From: Auanema rhodensis
Taxonomy: Eukaryota > Nematoda > Chromadorea > Rhabditida > Rhabditidae
Length of the DNA: 64,000 nucleotides
Direction: 5' to 3'
Assembly (NCBI GenBank): GCA_964057225.1
Contig: OZ059899.1
Location: 16,190,501-16,254,500, forward strand
A model generated the notes under the pieces. The model was given only the letters and a program-made list of their open reading frames with translations, searched no databases and was not told the origin of the DNA. Position 1 is the stretch's first letter. Each line of letters opens with the position of its first letter. The position numbers and the translations under genes are program-made. Of the stretch, positions 36,561-48,670 are shown in pieces.

Positions 36561-39500
36561 ATAGGTAAGAAAAGTTAAACTGCGAACTAAATGTCTGAAA
36601 GAAGAAACGAAAAAGGAAAAGACAAAAACAACTTTTAGAATAAAAGAGAAAATGTCTTCGATATATTGAAACTAAATATAGAATATAGATAAGGAAATTC
36701 ATATATTTAGGCTATACATGTATGGCACATAGGAGACAATTAAACGGAGCATTGAGCAACACCCAGCGAGAGAGAGAGAGTGGCGATGGAAGATGGAGAG
36801 GAGGCTGTCAGTCACGAGAGCCATTGTGATCTGGTTGAAAAGCTGTGAAAGCGTTTTTGAGTTAACTCAATCAGTCGCCTAATTATTCTATATTTGGCAA
36901 AAAAAATTCAAAAGAAGATAAGATGAGCTGAAAAACCTATGAAAACATAAGATATCAAAACATGAGATATGAAGAACAGAATACTATTGTTATATCAGCT
37001 TTGTATGAGAATTTCAAGTTCGACAATTGAATCAAAGCAACTAAGGGAAATATGCTTAAAATTAAAAATGAAGTTTTAGGATTATAGAACTTAGGGAGGT
37101 TGAGAGAGGTTGCGAGAGGACCAGAGAAAGAAAGGGATATGAAGAATTAGCTAGGAATGAGAGGAGCATGAAAGCGAAAAAGGTAAAAACTACGAGGTGG
37201 AGTTAGAACAATAGATTGCTTTGGAAGCATAACTTTAGGAAAAACTCATAAACATCTAAATGATCTAATTGCCCAAATTAGAAAACTAGCGAGGAAGGTG
37301 AAGGAATTTTTGGAGAAGAGATGGTTGGGAGGAAACAGGCATGTTGTTTGCAGAAAAGCTCAGGCGCCAAAGTAACTCAAGCTTGTACATGAAAATCACT
37401 TGTCTCATTTGCCTCAATCGTTGTATTTCTCGATGAACCAAGCATCCAACATATAACTTCAGATATGTAGACAACAAGGTTCAGTGAGAATTTTCCAATT
37501 AAATAAGGATGAAATTTCTGAAGACTAAACATCATCTCTTAACAGAAGTCAAAAAGAAAAGAAGAACAATTTCACTTTTAGTACCAAATAATAGACAAAA
37601 ATAGAAGGAAAAAACCCATTCATAGACTTCAAGAAAAGAAAAATGGGAATAGCAAAAGAATGAAAAAGAAATGTCAGAAACTAGCCGATGCCAACTAGCA
37701 CGTAAGAGAGAAATTTCGTTTTTTTTTCATTCTTTCATCTAGTTACTTACTCTTCCTCCCATTCGCTCTCATATTTTCTCCGTTTTCTAGGTTTGCCAAC
37801 TAGATGTCTCAACCAAAATCAATATGAATACCGCTGCTTCTTCCGAACTGACTTTATGTATGTGTGTTGCAAAAGCGACGATGGACCGCAATGCTTAAGA
37901 TGGGCAAGACATGGGAATATCCGCCGAGTATGATCGGGAACAGGGGAACTGAGAAAGAGAGAGAGAGAAGAAAAGAACAAGTAGGATTAGAGGAGTATGT
38001 CCACTAAGTGATTGCAAGGCCACCACACTAAATCTAGATTTCAAAAGCTGAAGCATGTGATGTTCTGAGACCAATTTAGACAAGAGAAACTCGCATTTCA
38101 ATGCCATTATTTAGCATATTCTTGAGATTTTCTCTTCGCATAATTTAAATAAATCAGGAAATATATACAATTTATATTGTAAAGATGAGTAAGAAACACA
38201 TATGGATATCTCAATGGCTATAGAGTATATAGTCGGAAATAATATGAAGTTGAATAAATAGAAAAACCCAAAATTAATTGGCTAAAAATCATGAATAATG
38301 CAGAAGAACATATGAATTCTAAAAATATCATTCGTCTCCAGGCAATCTCAGCAAGTTGTGTATGTCGATGAAAGCTGAGTACAAACGCTATGATCTGAAT
38401 GGTTGTAGCTAAGGGACAATCTGACCGAATCTGACCGAATCTAACACCTGAGCCTTACGAGATATGAGAGTGGGAGAAGAGAATGATGTGAAAGAGCCTA
38501 GGTAATGGAGATAGACCACGGATCAAAAGATTATGAAATAATAGAACAATCATAAATTTCCTAGCTCAATCCTGTTAATAAGGAACATTTACACATATAA
38601 TTATATAAAAATTATATAAATAATCAATAAAGTGAGCTAATTATATGAATTAAAGAATAAAATGTGTATTTTTTATAAAAATATTAATTGAAATATGAAT
38701 AAATGATTGTAGAAAAACTATAACGAAATATTAATTATTAAAAACTACAAAAGAGAAAAAAAAAGATTAAAATGGAAAAAAGAAATGAGCACACCAGTGT
38801 TGGACGCATTGAGCAATTTCAAATTACATTAGATATTTGTCTATAATTTTGTATATAACAAGATATGTATTTACGTAATACGTATTACATGTGCAGATAA
38901 AAATATATTTTTTTAAATTTTCGTTTTTATTTTTCTTTTGTTACTAAATGATTATAAGAAACTCATATGCTTCAATTATAAGTTGTAAAGAAGATATTTA
39001 TAATTAATTAAAATAAAAATAATAATTATTATTATTCAAAAATAATGTTTAATAACATTATCATTATTATTTTATTTTTTGTAGTTCGTTAATGTAAACA
39101 ACATGTATATTTATTATTATTATTAATATTTATATTTATATTCTAATTAATTGCTATCATGTTTATAAAATAATAATATTGAAGAGTTGGTTTAAATTTA
39201 AATTCAAACGAGAACGACGTGTGTTTCAAATTTCCCTGATTTTATACTAGGGTTTTGTATATTTTACTCATGCAAATCATAGAGAGAGAGAGAGAGAGAG
39301 AAAGAGAATTGCAGAAATATTATATTTTGCATTTTTCATGTGGTATATCTTCATTTGTGACGTATACTGATGTAGTTTTGTCTCTGCGACCGTAGCAATT
39401 TCCCGAGAGGCTCAATTAAACCTGAGCGCATATCACGAACTTTTTCAAATTATATGATACACAACTGATTGTTCAAAACTGTTTTTAACATTTTGTTTAC

Positions 39501-41012
39501 ACTTAAACAACATGCGGAGTAAATTGAAAGATATGAAATAATACCCTATGCTAGTACTTGCTTGATGATTGGCAAATAAATGAAAATGAATTTAATGGGT
39601 GTGGTAAAGCTTCTAGTTTACATTCAAAAATCGGAGTTTAAATATTTTTGCTGAAACTATTTTCGAAGTAGCAAGCTTCATCTGATTTTACTTGATAGAT
39701 GAAGGTAATCGTCATGATTTAGTTAACATCGTTAAAATAATTATGTGCAGATACCTGGATACGATCAAGGACAGCCTTGTACTTATTCTGGCAACTAATA
39801 ATGAATACTGTGGTCGAACCATTTTTTTATAACAGCTAAACTGGCTTCCAAACTCATCAATAACTATAATAATAGCAAATAAAAGTTTTTTTCTTATTTT
39901 CACGACATCGATGAACGAACTTCCGAATGGAAACACAGTTTTTTAGTAATCAGTGACTAAAGAACTTCGACTTGAACTCATATACGAACTTGATCTCTCT
40001 TCAGTGTTTCGTATTAAAAGATTTTTATGCTGAGGGAAATATGATATAGAACTTATTCTTGAACTCAAAATTTTAAATAAACATATGTATATGGAAAAGT
40101 GTACCGGTAACATCAACAATACTATTTGTAGTCGACCTCTAGCTTCATGTAATTAGCATCAAACTTCTGAATACGAGGAATCTAAAGCTAATTGGTGAAC
40201 ATGAAACATATATTTGTATTTTTCGGACTATTTAGATCAAATCAAATCGAATGTTACATAAGATATAAGAAAAAGAAAATCTACTCTCCTCTAATCTGTA
40301 TTCTTTATTCATTCACGTGCAACCGCTCATCAATGATCTCATCTTCGAAATGAAATTTCAATTTTTATACGATTTTATTAATTAAAGTCAAAGGTTTCTT
40401 TGTCTAAATCTAAAATTTTTAAATTTATTTCATTTTTTTTTTCATTTAAACTATAATTTTTCGAAATGATCAAGATACTACTACAACGATAACTTAATAA
40501 TTATCATTAAGCTATTTTAAACAAATAGATAATTGTCATTACCGAAATATCTATTTGAAATCTTACCATGTGAGTGCAACTCTTATTAATAATTTAAAAA
40601 AAAAAGAAAACTAATATGTTATAAATACTTATTAATATTGAAAAGAACAGGTAAATCTTGTTACTTTCCTATTTATTAGTTATTTTCTAAGATAGATAGT
40701 TTATTTCATGATGTTCCTCAAAAAATATTATTCTTTTTAAGATGTTCTGATCGGAGATGGTGGAGGAATGACCTATATGATCCTTTTTTCCAAGTTTTAA
40801 CATGATGAACTTTGAACTTCATATAGTTCATTCACGTTTTTTGAGAAATGCTTATTAGTGACATAAAACCAACGTCTCGTTACTTTCCTAGTTCTCAAAG
40901 ATTTTAACCACAAACGTTAGACACAAAATAAGTTATTCACATTTTCAAAAATTAAAGTTACATAACAATAATTTTTAAATTAAATTCACCAACATATTTA
41001 GCAAAAAACGAA

Positions 41013-41084
41013 TGCCTCATGCTGGAATCGAACCAGCGACCTTCTGTTTACTAGACAGACGCTCTGCCCCTGAGCCAATGAGGC
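41013..41084 (-). tRNA. tRNA-Thr (anticodon AGT)
   Basis: On the minus strand the 72-nt sequence folds as a complete cloverleaf. The 7-bp acceptor GCCTCAT/ATGAGGC is perfect with discriminator A. The anticodon arm is TCTGT/ACAGA with loop CTAGTAA, giving anticodon AGT. The T-arm is GCTGG/CCAGC with loop TTCGATT. The internal B-box (GGTTCGATTCC) and A-box (TGGCTCAGGGG) are intact. No intron and no encoded CCA are present. AGT would be modified to IGT and read ACT/ACC/ACA codons. Confidence 0.93.
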
Positions 41085-41901
41085 GAACGAGGGGTCCAAA
41101 TTAGTATGAATAGTTAAGAATAATTTATAGTAATTAAAAATCAAAATATTAATATAGTAAATTTGTAGGTATTCAATTACTGAAATAAAATCATAGAAAA
41201 TTTAGCCTGAAAAATGAAATTTCAATAAATTTCTACTGGATACAGAAACGTTCACTTCGAATCTATTAATGCAAATCTACAGATTAGTGTACAAAAAAAT
41301 TGAATGAAATTAACAGTAACTTTCTCCTTTATTTCGTAGAAGCTTTCAAAGTTCTCAAATATCATTTGATGAATATGCCCATAAAGATCAGAGCCGTACG
41401 TGGCAAAGTAAGCTACATTCGCAAATAAAGACTCCGACAAGTATCATTTTATGAGCATCATTCTTATATAAAGAAAGTCGTATCGATCAATATTCTATTT
41501 GTTTTTCTGTTCATCTTTTAATGATGGAAATGAATAAAATAGTTTGATATAATTTAATTATATAAAACTACGGTTATCCTATCCGGGTTAGCCTCCTCGT
41601 CACATCATTTTCGGGTTCACGTCGATTTCGGTTGACACTTGCCTTTTTTCTCGAACGGCTTTTATATGCGTTTCTTTGTTTTTCTTGAAAGGAAAAAGCT
41701 GATAAAGTTTACTCATAATTCAATATGTTACTCATTGTTGCCCTCTTATTGATTGCTTGATATGGTCTACTTGTTGAATATTGATTTTTCTTGTTTTCTC
41801 TAATAGCATCCTTTGGGTTATAATATTCTATGTTTCAGTTATTATAGTAGATAATGCTGATGATAATTTAATGTAAATTAATATATTTAATCTGCGAGAA
41901 A
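41085..41901. other. Intergenic region / 5' flank of the BIG gene
   Basis: AT-rich sequence between the tRNA and the Sec7 gene. The stretch 41575-41690 is less AT-rich and is a candidate promoter or 5' UTR. No coding sequence was found. Confidence 0.5.
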
Positions 41902-44900
41902 ATGCTTCTTCAAACTGCTATAGAAAAAATTCTCGCGGATCGCGATATTAAGAAAAAAGAAAATTTGCAACTTAAAAAAGCTTGTGAAAATGCTTTAGGT
42001 TTGTCTTATCTGATAAGAAACTTGTGTTTTTATATTATTGTTTGAAGAAGAGTTAAAAGCTGACCAAGAGAAAAATGGAAAAAATTTGGGTATGATGGAA
42101 GCTGATAGGTACTTTTTACCTTTTGAGTTAGCATGCAAGTCCAAAAGCCCAAAAATAGTTATGGCAAGTCTCGACTGTCTTCAAGTAAGCGTTTTTTGAT
42201 TCATGTTTTTGTTATTTGTACTCTATGTAGAAGCTTATTGCTCATGGACAACTAACGGGTAAAGGTGCAGATACGTCCAATCCTGAGCGCAAGCAAATTG
42301 ATCGCATAGTTGAATCGATTTGTTCAGCATTTGCAGGACAAGGGACTGATGAAGGAGTTATTCTACAAATTATCAAAGTAAGAATTAACTTTATGACATA
42401 TTTAAACTTTTTTTTAAGGCCATTTTAGCTGTTGTGCTCAGCCTAACATGTGCTGTTCATGAAGGCTCTCTTCTTCTAGCTGTGCGAACATGTTTTACTA
42501 TTTTCTTAGCATCAAAAGATCCTGTTAATCAAGCTACTTCTAAAGCTTCTTTAACTCAGGTATCACTTTTCCTTTCAATTCTTTCTCATTGTTTGCGTAA
42601 TCCAGATTATTAATACCGTTTTTGATAACATGGAGAAGTATGGAGACGAGAAAGATGATTCGACTGTTGTAAGAGAGGTTGTTGATCATCTTGTTATTTC
42701 AACTGTTGCTTCTTCGTTGGATCCAGTAAGACTTTTGTTTTCATATTCTCTTAATTTTTTTATATTTAGCCTTCTGATGACTCTGAAAAACGCTCCCGAG
42801 GAGCTATGTCAACTGTAACAGAAAGCGAATCTCCTGATGATCAATTATCGTTTCCTAATGTTTATCAGAAAGATGCTTTCTTAGTTTTCCGAGCTCTATG
42901 TGTTTTGGCACAGAAAGATGAAGGAGATATCGCTGATCCCAGGTATCATTTTCTAATTATTCTATATATTGCTTTAGTTCCAGAAATACTCATCTTCGAT
43001 CCAAAATTCTAGCATTGGAAATGCTTTTATTAGTTCTTCAAAATTCTTCCGCAGTTTTACAAAATGCCCACCCATTCCTTGTATTAATTAAAAAGTCTTT
43101 ATGTGTAGCTCTATCAAGAAATGCTGTATCTCCAATCGTACAGGTAATTTTGATTCAGTTTATATATTTTTTTCATTTATTATAATCAGGTTTTTGAAAA
43201 ATCGCTAGCAATATTTGTCCAATTGTTAGATAAGTTCAAAATTCATCTAAAACCACAAATTGAGGTGATATTCTGTCATTGTTTCTTTGTTTATCTATCT
43301 TTCTTAGGTATTTTTCAAAGAAATAATTATTTCTATGTTAGAATCAACGTCTTGTTCATTTGAACATAAATGGATTGTCTTAAACACTATAGGTTAGCTT
43401 TGTTTTTGAAATATTTGGCTTCATGTTTATACGATCTTAGGAAAAATTTTGGCTAATCCTCAATCTGTTGTTGATATATACGTTAACTATGATTGTGATC
43501 TAACATCACATAATGTATATGCTTCTCTTGTTGATGTTGTTTCTAAGACTAGTCAAATTTCTGTTAATGATACTGCTCCGATTCCCCAGAAGGACAGGTA
43601 GTATTCCTATTTTTGTTTATTTAATTTTGAGCTTTTTATAGAGAAAGAGCCATGAGATTATTAGGATTAAGTTGTTTAACTGATTTGTTGCAATGTCTTG
43701 TTGATTGGTATGATGTATGTGAACTTGCTAAAGATTCAACCAAGACGGGTGATGACGTCAACGATGAAAACAAGTCGCCAACCGTTGATAAATTTGAAAA
43801 TCTAAAACAGAAAAAAGATCTCATGGAGCAGGGCATATACATGTAAAGTTTTTTTTGCTAATCTTTTTTCTCATACACAAGTTGAAGGTTTGGCAAAAAG
43901 CCTAAGCAGGGCTTATCTTTTCTACAACAACATGGCTTTGTTGGGAATGAGCCAGTTGAAATCGCTGAGTTCTTAACAAGAGAAGATAGATTAGACAAGA
44001 CAGTTGTTGGCGATTTCCTCAGTGATCCAGATGAGTATGTATCTGATTCATAACTTCAGTTATCTTACTTACTTCAGGTTCCATAAGCAAATTATGTATG
44101 CTTATGTGGATGACATGGATTTTTCATCCAAAGATATTGTTACGGCTCTTAGATTATTCTTAGAACGGTTCCGTTTGCCGGGAGAAGCTCAAAAAATTGA
44201 TCGTTTGATGGAAAAATTTGCTTCCCGGTATTGTGAATGCAATCCAAGTCTTGGAATCTTTGCCTCAGCTGACACTGCTTATGTTCTTGCTTATTCAGTA
44301 ATTATGCTTACAACAGACTTACATAGTCCACAGGTTAAATTGATTATTGGGTGCAAATTTCTTATTGTTTTGAATATTTTAAGGTCAAAAGTAAGATGAC
44401 TCTTGAACAATATATATGTATGAACCGTGGAATCAATAATGGAAGCGATATTCCTCGAGAAGTATTATCAGCTATTTATGATGATATTTCTCGTAATGAA
44501 ATTAAAATGAAAGCAGGTGCTACTAAACTTCTGAAATGTAAGCTACAACTGTACAGAAGCTTCTTATTTTCTTTTTTTAGCAACTAATGCGCAGCATAAT
44601 AATTCTGATAAACAACGTAAAGCTTTAGCCACATTAGAGTTAGAAGCTATGTCAGAAACAGCTAGATCTCTCATGGAAATGGTTTCGGCATCTGATTCCA
44701 ATTTCACTTCAGCTCAGCACCAACACCATGTGAAACCCATGTTTAAGGTACTCCCTCGTAAGTATTTCATTTCTTATATCACAATCTTTAGATTTGCTGG
44801 ACTCCATGTCTTGCTGCGTTCAGTGTTGGGCTGCAAACTTCGGATGACCCTGAAGAGTGGGCTTTGTGCATTCGCGGATTCCGACTTGGTGTCCGCGCCG

Positions 44901-47900
44901 CTTGTGTTTTAAGAGCCAAGCTTGAGAGAAATGCTTTCATCCAAGTATGATACATTATATGATGCTTTCTAATTCAGGTGGTTTTAGGCGTTGGCACGTT
45001 TTACTCTTCTTACGGCTAAAAATGGAATGGCTGAAATGAAAGAGAAGAATATTGAAGCTATCAAACTTCTTTTGGCTATTGGCGATGAGAATGGTGATCA
45101 TCTAGAAGAAAATTGGGTTGACATAATTAAATGCATGAGTCAGTTAGAATTAGCTCAGCTCATCGGAACTGGGTTAGGAAACGGCACTAAGTTGGATCGT
45201 GATAGTAGCAAACAATGTAAGCAAATTGGTGAAAGTTTGTTGCTCATCATTATTTTGCAGATGTTATGAAGAGTACTGGGTCACTAGATGAGAGAACATT
45301 AGCATCTCTACAAGATACTTTAGGTGAAACTACATCGCAAGTTGTGGTTGTAGCATTGGATAGGTAACTCAAGTTTATAGCCCCTATATCCCACGGCATT
45401 TTTTTAGAATTTTTCATGGATCTAGTAGATTATCCGGAGACGGAATTGTCTACTTTGTTAGTGCTTTATGTACTGTGTCTAAGGAAGAGCTCAGCCAGCC
45501 AGGTGCTCCAAGAATGTTTTTACTTGGGAAACTCGTTGAAGTAATTAAATATGTAACAAGAATGCTTAACAAGTTGTATATTAAGGTTGCCTTTTACAAC
45601 ATGAATCGTATTCGTCTAGAATGGAGGCGCATCTGGGCTGTAGTAGGAGTCCACTTTGATATGGCCGGTCAGAGTTGTTGTTGATCTAATTTTTTCAATT
45701 TCATTATCTCAGGTTGTAATACTAATGAGTCAGTTGCCTATTTTTCGGTGGATGCTCTACGCCAACTGGCTATCAAATTCCTTGAGCGAGGTGAACTGCC
45801 GAATTTCCGATTCCAAAAAGATTTTCTTAAGCCATTCGAGGTATTTTTTATTTATTTTTGGTTATTCTTATTATTTGTTTGAAAGGTTATCGTCAATACG
45901 AATCGATCAGCACATACAAGAGAACTTGTTGTGGCATGTTGTAGTCATTTAGTTGAAGCTCATGCTGCAAGGTTGAAGTCAGGCTGGGTCAACTTATTCT
46001 CTGTTTGGAAAAAAGTTGCCGGTATTTTTTTACTATTGATTGTTGTGTTCATAATACCATATTAAGCTGATCCTCATGTTGATATTGTGGAAGCTGCTTT
46101 CTGTTCAGCTTCTAAGGTAGTCACACAGCACTTTGCCAAGGACTTTGCTTCAGTTTTAGATTCATTCCAAGTAAGTTTTTAGCTTATTTATTCTTATTAT
46201 GAGAAAATGTATAGGAAGCTATCAGTTGTCTTGCTGAATTTGCTTGTAACATCAACTTACCAGATATGAGTATGGAAGCTATTCGATTGATTAGGATGTG
46301 TGCCGAGTAAGTATAGCTTTCGTCGATTTGGGTTTATTATCTTGTTCAGTTATGTTGCATCCAATCAAGAGGTAATTTTGAATGCTCCTTACGAAATGCC
46401 TGGTCGTGAAACTTGGAGTGTAACGGGTGATCAGAGGATTTGGTTGCGAGGATGGTTTCCCATATTCTTTGAATTACAGTAGTTTAAGTTTTAAGCCTCC
46501 TTTATATTTCAATATATTTTCAGTACTATTATTAACCGAACGAAGCTAGATGTTCGAACTAGAAGTTTAACAGTTCTTTTTGAAATCATGAAAGTTCATG
46601 GAGAAACATATAGAGCTAGTTGGTGGAAAGATCTCTTTGCTATTGTCTTCCGCATATTTGACAAAGCGAAACGAGACGAGCGAAGTGATGTAATGTTTTA
46701 TCTTGAAAATTGAATATATAACTTCAAATATATAGAAAAGAGAATGGATGATGACTACATGCAATCATGCGTTATATGCAATTGTTGATGTTTTCACTAG
46801 GTATTTTAATGACCTCGGAGAACTTCTGTTGCCTTCTATTTATGATCAATTTACTACGTGTATACAACAACGTAAGTTGCGTTTTGAAGTTTGAGTTAGT
46901 ATATAGTTGTATTGTAGAAAACGAACAATTAGCTAGGTCAACTGTCCAATGCTTGGAAACTTTGATACTCTCTAATGGACCCGGGTTCACTGATGAGATG
47001 TGGCAAATGACGATCACTTTATTTAACAAGCTTTTCTCTGCTACTCTACCAAAATCGTTAGTTTCACCTTTTCTTTGTATTCTAAGTTTTGTTCTATTTT
47101 GTGTTTCTTTAGTCTTTTGACCTGGGAACCCGATAACGGCACTGTTCAATCTCCCACGGGAAGGGTATCTTCACCACTTAGTGAAGATGAACATGATGGG
47201 CGACCCCTTGGGTGAGGCATTTTATTTAATTTTTTGTTTTGCTTTAGTTTCTCTCTTCTCCTGTATTCTCTTATGTTTGAAACCTTTTAGATCTCCCTAC
47301 GGTGATGCTGCATTTTCGGAGCAAATAGTATTTTGTGTAATACAGTCGGAATTAGTCGATGCTGTAACATCTATTGTCCTAGGACGTAAAACAACGAACG
47401 GTACGTATAATTGCATGTAGCTTCAATCCATTTCGTTTACTATGCAGATAATGATGTAGCAAGTACTAATGGGATGACAGAACCAATAAAAAATGAAGCT
47501 GATCTAGGACTTTTTGACACAATGAGTCCTCCGTTACTTTTAAGGTAAATAATCATTTTCTATAGAGAGTATCCATTTTATCCATTTTTTTAGCTTGGTT
47601 GAAGCGCTAGCCGACAGTCAACGTTTAGCTAAACAGTTTAATGATAATAATGGACAACGTACCTTGTTGTGGAAAGCTGGAACAAGAGGATCCACTAAAC
47701 CTAACCTTATTAGGTATTTGTGCCTTGTTTTTTTTATCACATTTGTTTTTCAAGACAAGAGACACATGCACTGAGAGCAAACTTAGCTATTCTTCTAAGA
47801 CTTCTCAGGGATCCAAGATCTGAAGATGTAAAGGAGAAAGTAGCACAAGGTGTCCTAGGGTAGTTTTTAGTTTTGTTTACCTCCTGTTAACAGAATTTTT

Positions 47901-48162
47901 CAGAGTAGTGTCTGCTGCACTTGACGGTTATGGAGAAGCAGGATCTGAAGCTCGACGGGTTGCTTATTCTCCTGTTATCTGCGAATTGTTAAAAGAATGT
48001 TTGAGACTTCCCAAAGATATGCTCCCAAAACTCGGTGAAGAATTTCCACTTCGGTTGTGCCAATTAGTTGAGACTGCGGAAGGGCATCTTATGCGCAGCT
48101 TATTAGCTTCTGTACTTCAGAGATTTTTAAGGGGAGGTGCTTTTGCAGAAATAGAAACATGA
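41902..48162 (+). CDS. BIG1/BIG2-type Sec7 Arf guanine-nucleotide exchange factor, 34 exons
   Basis: This brefeldin-A-inhibited GEF (ARFGEF1/2, AGEF-1, Sec71 family) activates class I Arf at the trans-Golgi network and recycling endosomes. Exon ends 1-17: 41902-41998, 42048-42184, 42231-42377, 42419-42559, 42606-42725, 42770-42942, 42984-43143, 43190-43264, 43308-43392, 43441-43597, 43642-43842, 43888-44034, 44078-44333, 44384-44537, 44581-44747, 44792-44944, 44988-45216. Exon ends 18-34: 45261-45363, 45408-45540, 45586-45667, 45713-45840, 45886-46021, 46067-46170, 46215-46306, 46350-46478, 46524-46689, 46736-46871, 46918-47056, 47113-47211, 47291-47400, 47448-47544, 47594-47713, 47755-47859, 47904-48162. 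The total is 4737 nt, or 1578 residues (vertebrate proteins about 1800). The DCB domain opens with EKILADRD. The HUS box NYDCD is at 394-398. The Sec7 domain spans about 485-690 with the glutamate finger in [12 protein letters not shown] (about E583). HDS1-4 repeats follow to the end. Introns are nearly all 40-57 bp. Confidence 0.96.
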
Positions 48163-48670
48163 ATGTTTAATACCACATAATGCTTCAAATTAAAAATTTC
48201 TTAAAACAGGAAAGAGTAACTTTATTTCATCCATCCTCTCTTACTTCTTCGAAACAGGAATCACATTTCTTTATGTGGTCATTTCCGAATTTCACTTTAT
48301 ACAGTAGTTTTCCTTAGCCATATCGTATTCTGATGCTTGTTGGTGGTGTAAATAACTTTCCATTATAAAACAAGAATCTATACTAATTTATTAATAACTC
48401 TTTTCATTGTGATATATTTATAAAAGGTATGACATGGTTGTTAGTTCCTAATGTGTGATCTTTTTCGCAGCTTGTTTCGTCTTTTTTATAGATTTTATAA
48501 ATATATATTTATTTACATATGCAAATAAAATATTTTATTAATACTCATACATGATACCTATCGGTATTTTACCGAATCATTACATCTTATTATTATTTTT
48601 ATCCCTCTTCTTACTTGTTTATTCTTCTTTTCAGGTTGATTAATCTATATCTTTTGAGTTAATCAAGAAA
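48163..48670. other. Intergenic region between BIG and TMEM161
   Basis: 508 bp of AT-rich sequence with AATAAA-like signals near 48525. It should hold the BIG 3' UTR and the TMEM161 promoter. Nothing else is seen. Confidence 0.5.

Larger units (their letters stand above)
18970..41012. other. 22-kb gene desert dominated by GA/CT microsatellites
   Basis: I can support no gene here on either strand. The plus strand is strongly purine-rich over long distances, so its complement has the pyrimidine-rich look of sense-strand introns in this genome. It could therefore be an upstream intron or 5' regulatory region of the minus-strand gene at 17.4-19 kb. It contains many GA and CT arrays, several polyG runs, AT-rich blocks (about 38.6-39.2 kb and 40.2-41.0 kb) and a lone palindromic CRE at 25995-26002. 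Most open frames are Ser/Leu or Lys/Glu/Arg runs made by the repeats. Confidence 0.6.

Noticed and set aside
36394-36702. Ser/Leu-rich open frames on the minus strand over GA tracts (also near 22.6, 24.4, 25.0, 30.1 and 34.6 kb)
   Set aside because: Any frame through (CT)n reads Ser-Leu without stops. They track the microsatellites exactly.
37286-38107. Minus-strand frames of 63 and 70 codons in a less AT-rich part of the desert
   Set aside because: No acceptor/donor pattern chains them in phase and no motif stands out. They may overlap regulatory DNA, but coding is not supported.
46772-47149. A 125-codon minus frame inside the BIG gene
   Set aside because: It lies opposite BIG exons 27-29 whose protein is clearly conserved; it is an antisense shadow.
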